From positions 1 through 64,000 of the forward strand of contig JH720384.1 of assembly GCA_000231825.2 (NCBI GenBank): 64,000 nt of DNA. Reading direction: 5' to 3'. The translations under genes were made by a program, and so were the position numbers. The notes under the pieces were generated by a model. That model saw only the letters and a program-made list of their open reading frames with translations, did no database searches and was not told where the DNA came from. Below, one piece after another: positions 38,301 through 51,751 of the stretch (within the stretch, counting starts at the first letter, position 1; every line of letters starts with the position of its first letter). This DNA is from Tetrahymena elliotti 4EA. Its lineage: Eukaryota; Ciliophora; Oligohymenophorea; Hymenostomatida; Tetrahymenidae.

Positions 38301-38933
38301 ATGTTTGTTATTGTAGGATAAGGTGATGTTCCTTTGTATGAGGCAAGCTTGAATAGTAATAAATATTAAGATGAGTTAGCATTATATGAATTCTTTTTTG
38401 TTTATTTTAGAAAAATAGGAAGCATAATCTCTAGTAATTACATAATATTTTTCTATACATTCTTCACTTGATGTCATAGATGAAAAATTGCAAATTACAA
38501 ATTAAAAGGAATTAGATATGTATTAAATTAGTGTTATGAATTTATTATTAATATCATCTTAATATAAAAGGTTTTTCAAGAAAATAGATAGATGTTATGA
38601 TTAAGATATTTATGCTTTTGTTACTGCTACAAGTAATTATTTTAAAGATAATAGAAAATTAGATTCATCAATTATTTTACAAAATAAAGATATAAAGTTA
38701 CTTCTTTTAATATCTGAAAAAACTAAGGAAGAAAATGTGTAGAACTTCTTTTTAGAAGCCTATGAGAATTTAAATAAAGTAAAAAATTTTATTGTAATTT
38801 TAAAAATATTTATATTGATATAAAATATATTAAGTAATTAATGAATCCTCTTTATACACTCAATACATAAATTACTTCTCAAAGATTTGATGAGTCAATA
38901 AAATAAGCAGCAAGGAAGCACCTTAACCTTTGA
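38301..38933 (+). CDS. TRAPPC2: TRAPP complex subunit 2 (sedlin), 173 aa
   Basis: Exons 38301-38355, 38411-38778, 38835-38933; 174 codons with TGA at 38931-38933. The N-terminus MFVIVGQGDVPLYEA is the hallmark first beta strand of sedlin. SIHSSLDVIDEKL matches the conserved helix 1 segment (AALDLVDE in animals). IYAFVTATSNYF matches the fourth strand region, and the C-terminal MNPLYTLNTQITSQRFDESI matches the MNPFY motif and final helix. The length of 173 is slightly above the usual ~140 because of an insertion around residues 45-60. The product is a longin-fold subunit of the TRAPP guanine-exchange/tethering complex acting in ER-to-Golgi traffic. The ATG follows GGATTTTAG. Both introns are 55-56 bases. 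It converges with TAF6. Confidence 0.92.
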
Positions 38934-39685
38934 CAAAAGAGAAACAATATTAAATTATCTCTATGAAAAATAAATAGAAAATTGAATTGAATAAAAATGT
39001 GTTAAATTTTGTATATGATTCCAATAATTTTGAATTAAACATTAATCAAAAAATATAAGAAGGAAAATATAGTTAGCTTCAATCTTTCTAAATAAATTCA
39101 AATACTCAAAACATTTTATAATAATCCTAAAACTAAAATATTATTTTAACATAAAATAAATAAACTCAGTTTATTTACCTTTTGTATTTAAAACTAATTA
39201 TACTAATTTTATTTAATCACCTAAAATAATAATAAAATACTTATTGAAGTTGTGTGTTTTTAATTAAATTGAGTTTAATATTCATCAAAAAATCAAAAAT
39301 GAAAATAAATTGTGTAAAATCTTTTTTAATTTGCATAAAATAATCTAAAAAATAAAAATATTATTTTAACTACAAAATTACTCATCCTACCTAATTCAAA
39401 GAATATTATTTAGATAAAAAAGATGGAAATAATTTAAAAATACTTAATTTAATTCTAATTAAATAAATCAAATTTAAAATTTAATGGGTTTATTTATGAT
39501 GTTTTTTTATTGATTTTTATGTATATTATGCATTTTAATAATAATATTGAAATTTCTTATTATTTGCTGAATAACTCAAATTTGAAAAATCATGAAATAA
39601 ATTTAATAATAATTGTTGATTTTAAAGAGAATCAATAAAATTTAATGAAAAAATAAGCAACGATTTAATAAATAAAAATACAAAA
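38934..39685. other. Spacer between convergent genes
   Basis: 752 bases containing the 3' ends of TRAPPC2 and TAF6. AT-rich, with no other feature seen. Confidence 0.5.
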
Positions 39686-41787
39686 TCAAAGCATTAAATT
39701 CATGTAAGAGGGATTATATTATCTTTCATCTAAGTATTTTAATTATATGGGCATATTATTATAAACAAGTCTAATTACTAGAGGATTGAGTTCTGTAATG
39801 AATTGCTCTTCTAGTTCTTGGAAAAGGAGAGCTTCTGTTTTGCTGGTAGCAAAGGAGTATTCATTGAAAACTTTTAAAACGAGAAGCTTTATATGGTTAT
39901 TTATATAAGTATTTAATATTTATTGTTTTTTGAATATTTTACCTTTAACTCGTTTAAGAGATTGTGAGCTTCATTGTTACTTTTGATAATATTTTAAATG
40001 TTTTCCTTAATTTATTTTTACTTTTTAGCTCTATCTGTTTCTTCAGTTTAATTATTATTTTCTTAATACTCAATAGCCATACTACTTTCATTATCACTTT
40101 ATAAACTTTTTAACTCACTTCTGTGCTATGAGCGTATATTAGCAGAAGCTAAGCAATTTAAATCTTTTCTAAATTATTCATTCATGAAAATTTACATAAC
40201 TGTAGGTAAAATTAATTGTCTAATTATATTGGATTCGAAGTGGCTAAATGTTGTAATTATTCCCAACAACACTTAATAATTGAGAACTTTTTAATTGAGG
40301 GTTTCTTTCAAGATACCAAGAAGAGTGTCACAAATATTTTACTTAAGAGTGATGTATTTAAAAGTGAATCTATTTATTAGGTAAGAGAGATTTTATGCAC
40401 TTTATTCTCTGAATTGTATTTCATCAACACATTTATTTGTACTCAAAACTGAAGCAGTTATGAAATGAATTAAAATTTTTATGATTATGTGCAACTAAAT
40501 TTATAAATAATTTTTTAATATTTTATTGATTAAGAAGGCTAATTAATTTACATGGAATTCTATGTTAATACCAGTATTTAAAATAATAGAATGTAAAATC
40601 TTTAAAATTATGTATTTTTTTGAAACTCCATTTTTATTCTCCAAATCATAGTCTTGATATAAATAATTAAGCAAAAATGGTAGCAAACTTGTTAAGCCAC
40701 TGTTCGTCTTCAAATTATTCAATACTGAGTTATTAATAATTCATTTATATTACACATTTATTTGCTTTTAACTTACTTATTTTTAGTTTAGGTGTTTCTT
40801 TGAAAGGAGAACCTGGAGGATTTAATTTAGGATTGTCTATTTGTTCTTCAGTTTCTGCAATAACTTTTGTTATTTCAACAAAAAACTTATTGATTTCTTC
40901 ACTAAGAAGAGATCTAGGTTTATCTTTGATTATATTAAAGTTCTTAGAATATTCTTCCTTTTTAAGTTCATCATATTTTAAAATAGCGGCCTTGTTTTCT
41001 ATTAAAATAATCAATATGAATTACAATTGCTTAATTCTTTTGGATATTTTACTAATAAATTTATTTTCGTTGATAGGAGGTATTTTGCCATCGATTGACA
41101 TCCACCAAGCTGTAATGGTGGGCTGCATTACTTATCTCTTTAAACTCTTAACTTGAGCCTCAAGATAGCTTTATAAATCTCTTTCCTTTTTTGATTTAAA
41201 TTGGATATTTATTTAAAATACTTTAAATTGCGCACTTTTGAATGATAAAATCTAAAATAAAAATAGATAATTTACTTCATCTTATTTAATCCAATAATTA
41301 GCATGCTTTTTAAATGAAACCTTTTCTGAAACATCATATCCAAATATTTTCTGATTAATTTTAAAGCAAAATTGAGTATAAGTACCATATTATTGAAGCT
41401 ATGCTTAATCAAATAATTACATCATAATAGTTTCTATCCTTCAAGGCATATTCCACATCAGAAGTTGTTAATTTATCCCTTTTGAAATGCTTCATAAATT
41501 TTATTGAATCCTAAGATTTTAAATTTAAAAAAAAGAGTTAATGCTGCTACTTAAATCTCATTTAACTATCAAAAAATCTATCAAGATTGAATTTATTTGA
41601 TTGATATGATATATGATTGACAAGCTAATTCCAATAAATCTAATTGTTAAATTTCTACTTCTATCAAAGACCTTAACTCTATTTCAACTTAATTGCATAT
41701 TTCTTGAGAAATTTCCTTATCTACTTTATCTATACTGAATCCTTTAAGCAACTCCTAAACAAAATTATTATCACGAAGTTCAGCCAT
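39686..41787 (-). CDS. TAF6: TFIID/SAGA subunit TAF6, about 588 aa
   Basis: Exons 41787-41659, 41510-41421, 41398-40777, 40724-40552, 40494-39943, 39886-39686; 589 codons in phase. Residues 10-75 form the TAF6 histone fold: SIDKVDKEISQEICNQ, then SIKFMKHFKRDKLTTSDVEY, ALKDRN. It is followed by the linker HANYWIK and the conserved AWWMSIDGKIPPINEN (human HWLSIEG...IPENP). The TAF6C HEAT-repeat domain starts at RSLLSEEINKFFVEITK and runs to a diverged C-terminus. The protein pairs with TAF9 in TFIID or SAGA. Oddities: frame and homology demand a 22-base intron at 41399-41420 (GTAATTATTT...GCATAG). Two further GT-AG segments, 41252-41275 (24 bases) and about 54 bases within exon 3, are multiples of three without TGA, so they may be retained or removed; removing both shortens the protein by 26 residues. 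The C-terminal exon starts at AAAG|CTT (39886) by frame. Confidence 0.92.
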
Positions 41788-43000
41788 TCTCTACTTTTAT
41801 AAAATTACCGTGTCTCTAAATATATACAAAGTGAATTAATTAATTAATTTCAAATTTATATCAATCTTAAGATTTTATATTAAAAAAGATCTAATTTTTC
41901 TGGTTAATTAAATAGCATATATCAAAGCTATACTCAATATTAAAATGAAGATTTAATTAGAATTTATTCTTAGTAAGTAAATAAACATTTCTTAAAAAAT
42001 TTTTTTTAATTATTTAGAAATTTAAAGTATTTTTTAAGTTTAAAAATCTACTTTGCATCATTTTAAAAGTAAAATAAATTTAATACCAAATAAGTAATTA
42101 AAAATACTTAAGATTTATAGCTAAGTTTTGCTTCAAGCTTTGAAATCAATTGATTTTTTAAAATATTTTAATTGAAGCTTATTTATTTGGATGTTTTGCT
42201 ATAATCATTTATTTTGCATGGCTTAAAATCTATATTCTTAGAATTTTAGTTTAAGATATAAATAAACTATCTTTATCAGATAATGAATGAATAAATTAGA
42301 TTAAAGTGCTATTGTGATGAAATTTAATTTTTATTTTTTGAACTGATGGTCAAGCTTCGGAAATATTTTTTAGATATATCTTGAGAATTATTAAAAATGT
42401 TATTTAGCTTTGAATTTAAGGATACAGCAAAACAAATTAACTATGAAAAAAAACAAACGAAAAAGTTTTGTCTAAAATTGATTATCTTTAACAAAAATTT
42501 TTTTGTGGTTTTTGCATTACTTTTAATTTACTTAAATTTTAGAAAACTTGAGAGTAATAATTTTGTAAAATAAAAACAATTAAAAAGAAAAGTAAAATTA
42601 TTAAATAAGATATCATGTTTTCATTTAAGTTTCTATATCTATATCAATTACTTCATCCTTTCTACCAGATATGCAGTAAATTAAATTGAATAAATAATTT
42701 AGAAAATTTTGATTCATATTGAATTGTAAAAAAAGAGATATATAAATATAATATAAACAAAGATAGACTTAGAATTTAAACATAAATGAAAACAAATTAA
42801 ATGACTATTAAATATTATATAAAAATTGAATATTTTATATTGTATTTTCTTTGTGCTATTTAAGATTTTAGAGATTATTTTATAAACAGAATTTTAAATA
42901 ATTTATGGTTGGTTGGTTGTTTGTTTGTTTTTATTTTTTTGTTTTGGTTGATTGATTGATTGATTAAATATTTTATTTCCTAATTGTGAAAAAGGCTTTT
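41788..43000. other. Spacer between minus-strand genes, low-complexity tract
   Basis: 1.2 kb between the start of TAF6 and the stop of the transporter, both on the minus strand. At 42906-42965 there are runs of GGTT, GTTT and GATT tetranucleotides. The rest is plain AT-rich DNA. Confidence 0.5.
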
Positions 43001-46000
43001 TCATTTATTTTCCTCAGTTTTTAATCCTAATGTGTTTTATTAGGTGAATTTTTTTTCAAGAGTAACATATTATTCAATTGATGCTTCCATAAACATCTTT
43101 TCGATTTGTTCTTTATTTTTACCAGTAGTGTCTTTCATGTTGATCATCATGTAAATCACAACAAAGAAAGTTACTATTGGGAAAACTATCATAGTTACTT
43201 CTGCTCCTGTAGCATCCAACAAGTAAGGTAAGAATTAGACTGTTGATAAACTAGAAAGCCAATAAATGCAACCAAAGAAACCAACTCCAACTGGGGGTAA
43301 AATTTCACTAGGATAAACTAATTAATTAAAGAAAAATAATTTTATTAATTTGAATAAATTTAATAAATTACTCCAATGAACTGGTGCAACTGATGTGGCA
43401 AAAACAAATTTGTAAAGCAAAATCAAATATTTTTGAAGAGGTTTGTAATCACTCCATCCAGTGATACTAAAGGCAACTAGAGTAATCATACATCCTATGA
43501 GTCCATGGATATAAAGATTTTTTCTTCCAATTTTTTCAATTAGAAATATGGCAAACACAGGACCAAGAATATCACCAATAGGCATAATTGCTGTGAATAA
43601 CTAAGCAGTGCTTGCACCTTAAGATTCTGAGATAATATTATAAGAATAAACGTTAATAGCATTACATCCAACATAACCAAAACCAATAGTGAGCATGACT
43701 ACTACGGATATTCTGCTCCTGTACTTTGGTCCAAAAAGTTATTTCCATCCTATGTTTTAATTACTAGCTTCTTTAGAAAAATTATTTAAATCAGTGAATT
43801 CATCATGGACTACTTCTTCTGTAAAGACTCTATTTAGTACAGCTTTTGTTTTTGGTTCATTTTTATCATGGAGATAAAGATAAGGTGCTGTCTCATCTCT
43901 GAAAAATATTAAGAAGACAAAAATAGATAATAGGCAAAATGCGATAGGCAATCCATACATTAATCTCCAGTAACTATTAGTAGCACTATCTTTTGGGTCG
44001 CTTGGTAATCCATATCCAAGCAAGAAAGCAAGTAGTATACCAAAACCAAAGTATTAAGAGTATATAATTCCACTGATACCTTTGTATTACTTACATGCTA
44101 TTTCTATTGAATAAAGAGGTCCAATTGATGACCATCCACCAAAGCTTAACCCAACTATTAAACGTCCTATTATTTTATAAAAAATTAATTAAATTAATTT
44201 GAAGCATTAAAAACTTAAAATAAATTATATTTTTATTAAAATATATCAATAAATTTACTACTTAATTGAAAAATAAAAATATTTCTTTTATTTAATAATA
44301 TGCTGTAATGCAAATCCTCATTAATAATTAACTTATTAAATATTTCAAAAAATAATCTATGTTTTGGAATTTTTTGAAGACTATGTTTTTAATTTTATCA
44401 AAAAAAGTGTAAAGGGAATCCCCGCTTAAAATTTATTTCAGAATTATCCAAAATAATCACATAAATCTTTTGGTATTTATTTAATATTAAATTTATTACG
44501 TATTATTGATGATTAAATACTATCAATATCTAATATTTTGGATATTTTTATACTTACCTTGAGCTAAAACAATTCTTGATTATTTTTTCTTTGAAATGAT
44601 ATTTGAATTATTTGTTTTTTGCTGTGTTGTAAGAAGAAAATCATTTTATTTTTAATATTTTCCATATTTCTACTTGAAATTTGTTATCATTTTAATGTAA
44701 AATAAACATTTAATGGTGTTGTTTATTAAAATAATAATTATTAAATTAGTAATATATAATAAGCTATTTTAGTAAATACTATTTTTCAATTTTTGAGGGG
44801 GTTTGTCAAAAAAGAGTAAAAGAAATTTAAAACTTTAAGATTTTACCTAATAACAAAGCTCCTGTATTAGCAATAAGAGTAATGGCATTTCCTACTAAGG
44901 AGATGATAAAGAGAATTATCAGCATTCTTCTACGTCCAAAGCGTGCTGCCATTCCACCAGCAAAAAGTGCAACGATGGCTGCAACTGCTTAAGGAAGAGA
45001 GTTGATTAAGGAATACTGCAAGGTTTTTTCATCATCAGTCCAATCATATATGTAATTCATGTGGTCAGACAATGTATTAAACAAACCCATGTTATATGCT
45101 AATAAAAAATCAGTAAAAGCAGCATGATTAACCATAAACCAGAACATTAACTTGTTTTTCAAAAGATTAGCTGCAAAAGGCTTAGATGTTTCATCTAATT
45201 TGTTAGTTGTTTCACCATTAGCTGTAACTATTTCGTTATGATGAGTTGCACGATTTTCATCCTTATTAAATGCTTTAAGTTCATTAATGTTTTAGTTTGT
45301 TGTTATCTAAACACTATTTATCTCACTTTAATTTTTTATTTTTTTGCTATTTTGCTAGCTATCATGAGATTGGTCCATGTGAGCATTCTTAATTTTTTAA
45401 AACAAATAGTCTTTAGATTTAAAAAAGTTGATGAAAAGAAAAATGTTTTACATGTTCATTTCTAGCACCACCTAACTCAATTTAAAAGACCTAATCTATG
45501 TTGAATAAAATAAATAAATAAATGCTAATGAATATTTAATTCAGATTTAACATATTAAACACATTTTTATGGTATTGTAATAAATTTTAATTTCATCTTA
45601 AGTAATAGTTCTAGATAAATAAGTCAAAAAAGTTGTGGATAGAACTAAAATTTCCTAAGAAGTAAAGGGAGTTTTTTGAAATTAGTCAGCTTCAAATATG
45701 AAATATAATCATATTAAACAAGAGCATGTGTATAGCTCGTTGTGAGTTATTAAAATAATAAAGGAGAAATATATGTGCATATTGTTTATTTGTTCTACTG
45801 AGCGTAGGTAAGCAAATAAGCAAGCAAATATAACTAAAAATTAGAATTAAATTAAAAAAATACCAAAAATTAAAGCTTAACTTTAAAGTACCATATGAAT
45901 ACTAACATAAAAAATGAATGATTACCTGCTTGAATATTTTCTGTTTTGACTTCTTTATTAGAACTTTTACGCTAACTGTTTATACGAGGCTAATTATTGT

Positions 46001-46007
46001 CCTGCAT
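43001..46007 (-). CDS. MFS sugar-type transporter, 542 aa
   Basis: Exons 46007-45926, 45471-45452, 45261-44847, 44166-43372, 43317-43001; 543 codons in phase. Exon 2 is only 20 bases and the third intron is 680 bases. A 55-residue polar N-terminus precedes twelve predicted membrane helices. Family signatures: GGMAARFGRRRM between helices 2 and 3 (the G-R-x-G-R-R motif), GLSFGGWSSIGPLYSIEIA in helix 4, IEKIGRKNLY at the second R-x-G-R-K site, and HWIYPSEILPPVGVG matching the PxxYxxEIxP region of the SLC2/sugar-porter family. The C-terminus is polar (KDTTGKNKEQIEKMF). The protein should move a small organic solute such as a sugar, polyol or organic cation across a membrane; the substrate cannot be read from sequence. 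The gene diverges from the TBC gene. Confidence 0.93.
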
Positions 46008-48474
46008 AGCTATACTTTGTATATTGATAATTGATTAAAATGGTAATTTCTTTATTTGTTATTTGATTTTTAGAAAATTAAAGAATAACTAAATTTTTAG
46101 TTAAATATATATAATTTCTTTATACTTCTTTTCTTATTCTGAGTGATTAAATCTACCGATTCATTACAAATGATAAATTCATCTGATAAATAAATCACTA
46201 AAAATTGATTTAATTTCATACGTAATAATTATACACAATTTCAATTAAATTTATCTACAAACGCAATCAAAAAACTAATTGCAAAATTTATCTTTTTTTC
46301 TATCTCTTCCTCGCGATTAATTATTCTTTCCGTTCTATTTTATAAATCTTATTTCTGCTTTCTGCCTTTAGCTCAAAAAATACAAATTTATATTCTAGAT
46401 GCCTTTAAGCTAAGTATAAACTCTTTATTTTCTTATTTTGTCCTTCATTTTTATTTATAAATAATCTATTTCTGTATTATGAATGGCAGTGAATCATATA
46501 AAGCTAGAATCATATTTTCCTTACTTACTGGGAATAAGTATATTCTATTGATTCTTTTATGAAATTTATTATTAGGTTCAATTATAATTAATCATCCTCA
46601 TTTAGATTTTTAAATTTATTTTTTCTCCTTAAGCTAGCGCTGTAATAATAACAATAAGAAATGAACCTTGTGTTTTGAAACACTTAAATCTATAAATGAA
46701 GTTCCAAAGTAAACTCAAAAAAACTTTGAAAAAGCCTTTCAATTATTTAATCTCTTCAAAATAAATCATGAAACTAAATTCAATAAATAAGTCTTAACTA
46801 TAATAAATTATTCCAAAAAAATAAGCTAAGACCCCCCTATTTCTACTTAATCTTAAACGAAATCAGACTTAATTAAGATTTACTTCTTAACCAGTTAATA
46901 AAAGAATTTAATTTCTTTTGTTTTCGCTGTAAATTAAATACAAAAAACCTTTTAAAAATAGTTTTATCTTAAAAACCTCATTAAAATATGAATTTAATTT
47001 ATTTATGAAAAGAAGTATAATAATTATTGATTCAGATATTATTTATTGAGATAAAATTAATATATTAAAAGAAAAAATACTAAAAATTATTCTTATCAAA
47101 AATGTAAAAAATATGTAAAAAAAAATAATCCATCTTAAAAAATATACAAAACCTATTTTTGTAATAAGAATTTTGTAAAATAGAGATAGGTTTTTTATTT
47201 AAATGATAGTGATTAAACTTATTTTTATACTTACAATAATATTTATTTACCCATAATTAACTAGCAAATTTTTTTGCAAATTTTTAAAATACATCATAAA
47301 CAAAGTAAGTATAATTTTTATAATTACTTCTTTTTAAGAAGCAAATATTAAATAATATCATATAAGTTAAAGCAAAATTAGGTACAAAAATATTTATAAT
47401 TTTAATGAAATAGAAAAAGACAAAATTTAATTTAAATCCTTATATATAAAAACAACAAAATATCTTTGATATTGAGCAAGACAAATCTTACGAAAAAATT
47501 AGAATCTCAATTATTTTTTGTTAAAATAATATGTTAAATTAAAAATTTAAGATTTGTTTCTCTTAAATTAACTTTTTATTACTGAAAATTTTAAATTACG
47601 ATCATATTTATTTTACCCATAAAACATTTAAAAAATAATTAGGATTTGTATTTTTGCTAATTATTTTGTAATACATTTTTATTTTAGCTGAAATCTACGT
47701 AATAAATACTAATAAGAATAATATTTACATGAAAATACTGAACTAGGTTTAAATAATATATTTTTGTATTTTCATTTTTAACTTTAAAAATTTGATCAAA
47801 CAAAAAATCAAAATATATTCTAGTTGTTTGTTTTTAAATTGATAATTGAAATGACATTAATTTTAAATAAATAAAGTATTTAATTTAACTAATGATTTAT
47901 CATTTTTTTTGAGTAAAATATTATTCATTTCAATAGAAAAAAGATAAATATCTTCACTCATAAATTTTGGATGTTTTTTTTATTTTAACAATTTTAAATA
48001 ATATTTTTTAGATTAAAAATTTAATTAAAGTTAATTTATAATTTGTTAGATTATTAATTTATTTTGGCTTTTAAAAAATAACACATTAACAATATTGATA
48101 TTCCATAGTATTTAAAAATTTTAATTCGAAAAAGAAATGATTTTCTGGGTTTTGAAATGTTTTCCAATTTGAAAAGTGTTTGAATTTAATATACTACAGA
48201 TTTTAACAGCATAAAAGGGGAATTAATAGTTTGAGTTAATTATTCTATTAAGAATTATAAATTAAAGCCTATAAATAAATAAACTTGTATTATCACGCGT
48301 ATATTTATTTGTATTACTAATAGCTTTATCAAATATAAACTTGCTTGAAAAATATAAAATAATTAGCAAATAAATAGTCAATAAAATCCTTATCAACAGT
48401 ATTTTTTCAGTAGACACTGAGGGAAAGTAATTAAAAGTAGGTTTGGGACAACACAATTATAAAATAGGTTTAGA
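46008..48474. other. Head-to-head intergenic region, 2.5 kb
   Basis: It lies between the transporter (minus) and the TBC gene (plus). AT-rich throughout, with no coding segment recognised on either strand. The promoters of both genes must be here but show no identifiable motif. Confidence 0.5.
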
Positions 48475-50050
48475 ATGTCAATTTTTAACAAGATTAAGAG
48501 AGTTTTTTCAGACAAAAGTGATGGGTAATTTATTCTTTATTTTTAAGTTTGATACATCATTTCTTGAATAATTTAGTTGAAAACCAAAACATATTCAATA
48601 GAAAAATATAATTTTAATTATCTTAAATAATTAAAAAAAATATTTTATTCAATAGGGAAGAAAAAAAAAGCCACAGCGATATAGTTAACAAAGTTAATTT
48701 TACATAAATATACAATAAAAATGAAGATTACGTACGTATAGAAGATAGCAATATTGAAGAAAGCAATAATGAAACCAGAATTAAAAAATTCTAGGAATTA
48801 ATAAACTAGAGAATCATAGATTATGATAAGCTCAAGGCATTATCTTGGGATGGAATACCTTAATGTAATAAATTCAATCTAATTTATTTCATCTTTACAA
48901 GCAAATTTAAAGCATTTTTTTCAACTTTCAAGATAAAATTTCATTTAAAATGAATGAATTAAAAATAAAAGTTTTAATGGATTAAAAAATAGCGATTGAG
49001 ACATTAATTATTTTTAAATAGCAAATAAAGTTATATTAAGCAGAGGATGGTTGATTTTTTAAAGTTTTAAATCAATTGATATTGACAAAATATCTTAAAA
49101 TTTCAAATTTTATAGTGTTATTTAGTCATTTTGTTTTTTGATAAATTATAAAAGGTGTTAGAGGGAAGGCTTGGAGAGTGCTGTTGAAGTATCTTCCAAC
49201 AAATAAAGATACATAGGAAGCAGTTATGGCAAGGAAAAGGAAAGATTACAAAGATATGGTAGCTACTTATTTAGAAAATGTAAATGAAAATGAAAGAGAT
49301 ACAAATGAATAAAAGGGATTAGATTAAGTTATAAAAGATGTAAAAAGAACTGTTCCTAATTCTAAGTTATTTCGTCATAATAAAATAGAGGAAATATTAA
49401 TTAGAATCTTATTCATTTGGAACGTTCGTCATCCTGCAAGTGGGTATGTTTAGGGCATGAATGATGTTCTTTCAACTTTTATCATTGTATTTGTAGGAGA
49501 ATATTGCAACTTAGATTTAGAGACACTCGACATCCCTCCTAATTTTGAGAAACTAACTGATGATTAATTTTTGGAAATAGAAGCTGACTCTTATTGGTGT
49601 TTAAGCAAAATATTAGATGGAATGCTTGATAATTATACAAATAATTTTCCAGGAGTTAAAAAGTAATTTGAAAAAGTATAGCAAGTATTAAAGAGATTAG
49701 ATAATGATTTATTAGAGCATATCTAAAGCAGACTTGATAATTTTTATTAAGATGTATTCAAGTGTTCTATATGCTTACTCCTTCGTTAGTTCTCTATAAA
49801 GGTAGGTTTAAGACTGTTCGATACATATGTTAGTGATGACTCTTAAATATCCCAATATTTCATTTATTTATACAGTGCTATTATTTTAAAATGGTCTCTT
49901 AAAATTAAAAAACTTAAGCATGAAGAAGATATCATCAACTTTTTTAAAGAGCTCCCAACCACTCAGTGGAACGAAAGTGATTTAAAAGTAATTTTGGCTG
50001 AAGCTTACGTCTATAAAACTCTTTTTGAAACTGGTTAAAAGTATAACTGA
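48475..50050 (+). CDS. TBC1D22: TBC1D22-type Rab GTPase-activating protein, 384 aa
   Basis: Exons 48475-48524, 48656-48864, 49155-50050; 385 codons, TGA at 50048-50050. The TBC domain covers residues ~75-370: LSWDGIPQ, GKAWRVLLKYLP, then DVKRTVP with the arginine finger (DxxR), LFIWNVRHPASGYVQGMNDV with the glutamine finger YVQ, EADSYWCLSKILDGMLDNYT, and LRLFDTYVSDDSQ. HPASGYVQGMND and the EADSYWC...DGMLDNYT block are typical of the TBC1D22 (Gyp1-like) subfamily. The catalytic Gln is a TAG codon at 49451-49453, direct evidence for the ciliate code. It is expected to stimulate GTP hydrolysis on Golgi or endosomal Rabs. The 90-residue N-terminus is short and charged, shorter than in animal TBC1D22. 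Confidence 0.94.
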
Positions 50051-51751
50051 TATCAGTATATTATATATATATAATTTTATATAGTAATTTTATTCCATAA
50101 TTTAATATTTCTAATTATTCTAAAAATAGAAAAAGAAAATATCAGCTATTTCCTCCAAAAAAACAAACAAAAAATCACAATCTTTATTCTTTTACTGATT
50201 TATTTATTTATAATAAAAATGCAATTTTTTATAAAGATAAAATAAATTGATAAAACTCGAAAAAGAGAAAAATAAATTATTAAAATAATTACTTTCTTTT
50301 AGAAAATAATTAATTCTAAAATTTTTTATGATAGAAAATATTTTTAGGTTTAGTTCAACATCTTTAATAAAAAAGTAAGAATTTAAATCTAATCATTAAG
50401 CTATCAAAGTACTATGAATCTTCCAAATCCATAAAACTCCTTATATTACCTCTATTTTTAACCCTATTTTACAGATTATAAGAGTTTACTTATCATTAAT
50501 TTTAGTTAAATTTTCAAAAATTTAAGTATTTTATATTTTTAACAAAGTAACTAAAAAACTCCAATGAATAAAAAAAGATTGAAGCTTAAATTTATTTTCA
50601 GAAATTATTTTCAATGAAATTTTATATTAAATTAATAAATTAACTACTTTTATTGTTGAAATATATATTTTTAAATAATTTCAATATTTCTTATCCATCA
50701 CCATCAAATAAGAAATAATAAAAAAGATATTTGGTAAAATTTAAGCAATTTTAAGAAAAAAAATAAGGATTGCTAACTTTAACTTTAGGGTATTTATTGT
50801 GCTAATTCAAGTATCTTTAAATCCTGATAATTAGATTTCCGAGAGATTTATATAGATAAAAGAAATGATAAAATTTAAATGATGATTGAAATTTAATTTT
50901 TTAAATCGGCTCTACTACTTTATTGTGAATTATATTTTTTAACCCTCTTTACCCAATTATATTTTACTCAATTGATTTAATAAACATTGTGAAAGAATTT
51001 ATAAGTATGAGAGATATTACGTAAATGATTAAAAAAAGGGAAATAAAAAATCTTCGTCATTAATTAAGGTAGGGTAATTTACTTTAAGATTTTATCAATT
51101 TCATATAACTATGTAATTTTACTTTAACATGCAAATAGACTGACGAAGCACTGATCCACATATTAATACATATTTTTTTAATCAGTATTAAAAAATGTGT
51201 AAAGAAGTATAGACCTTAAAGATGGTATATATATTTATTGAATTATACATTTAATGAATATAAATGTAAAATCGATTGATAATAATCTAATCCATGCACA
51301 TGCACTTTTAAAAAAAGAATTTGGTGCTTAAAAGTTTAACTTACTTTTTTTATAAGAATATAAGGTAAAATTAATAAAAAATTCGTGGTAAAAATCACTT
51401 TTTTAATTGTAAATTAAGTTAGGATGAATTTTTATCAGGCAGCGATTACTACTTATATTTGCAATTTTAACATGATTGGAAGTTAATGTTAAGCTCATTT
51501 ATAAAATCAAATACCCATCGATTTTTTTTGAAAGTTATTTATAATAACCACATAAAACCCCAGCTTGACTCATTTTCTATCAATTCTAATAGTAAATTTT
51601 TAATGCCTTTCTGTTTTAAATATTAATAATAAATAAAATCACCATTTAATCTAACAAAAGGAAGATTAAATTGCTTATTAATTTCTTATTTTATATAAAT
51701 AATTGTAATTGATAAAATTTGAAATCTTTTTAACTTTTTTAAGCCATCAGG
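50051..51751. other. Spacer between tandem plus-strand genes
   Basis: 1.7 kb, AT-rich. Nothing coding recognised. Confidence 0.5.

Noticed and set aside
40800..41156. 118-residue open stretch on the plus strand
   Set aside because: It is antisense to TAF6, where the minus strand shows clear family motifs.
42906..42965. Tetranucleotide run as a functional element
   Set aside because: It is simple GGTT/GTTT/GATT slippage sequence in a spacer, without further support.
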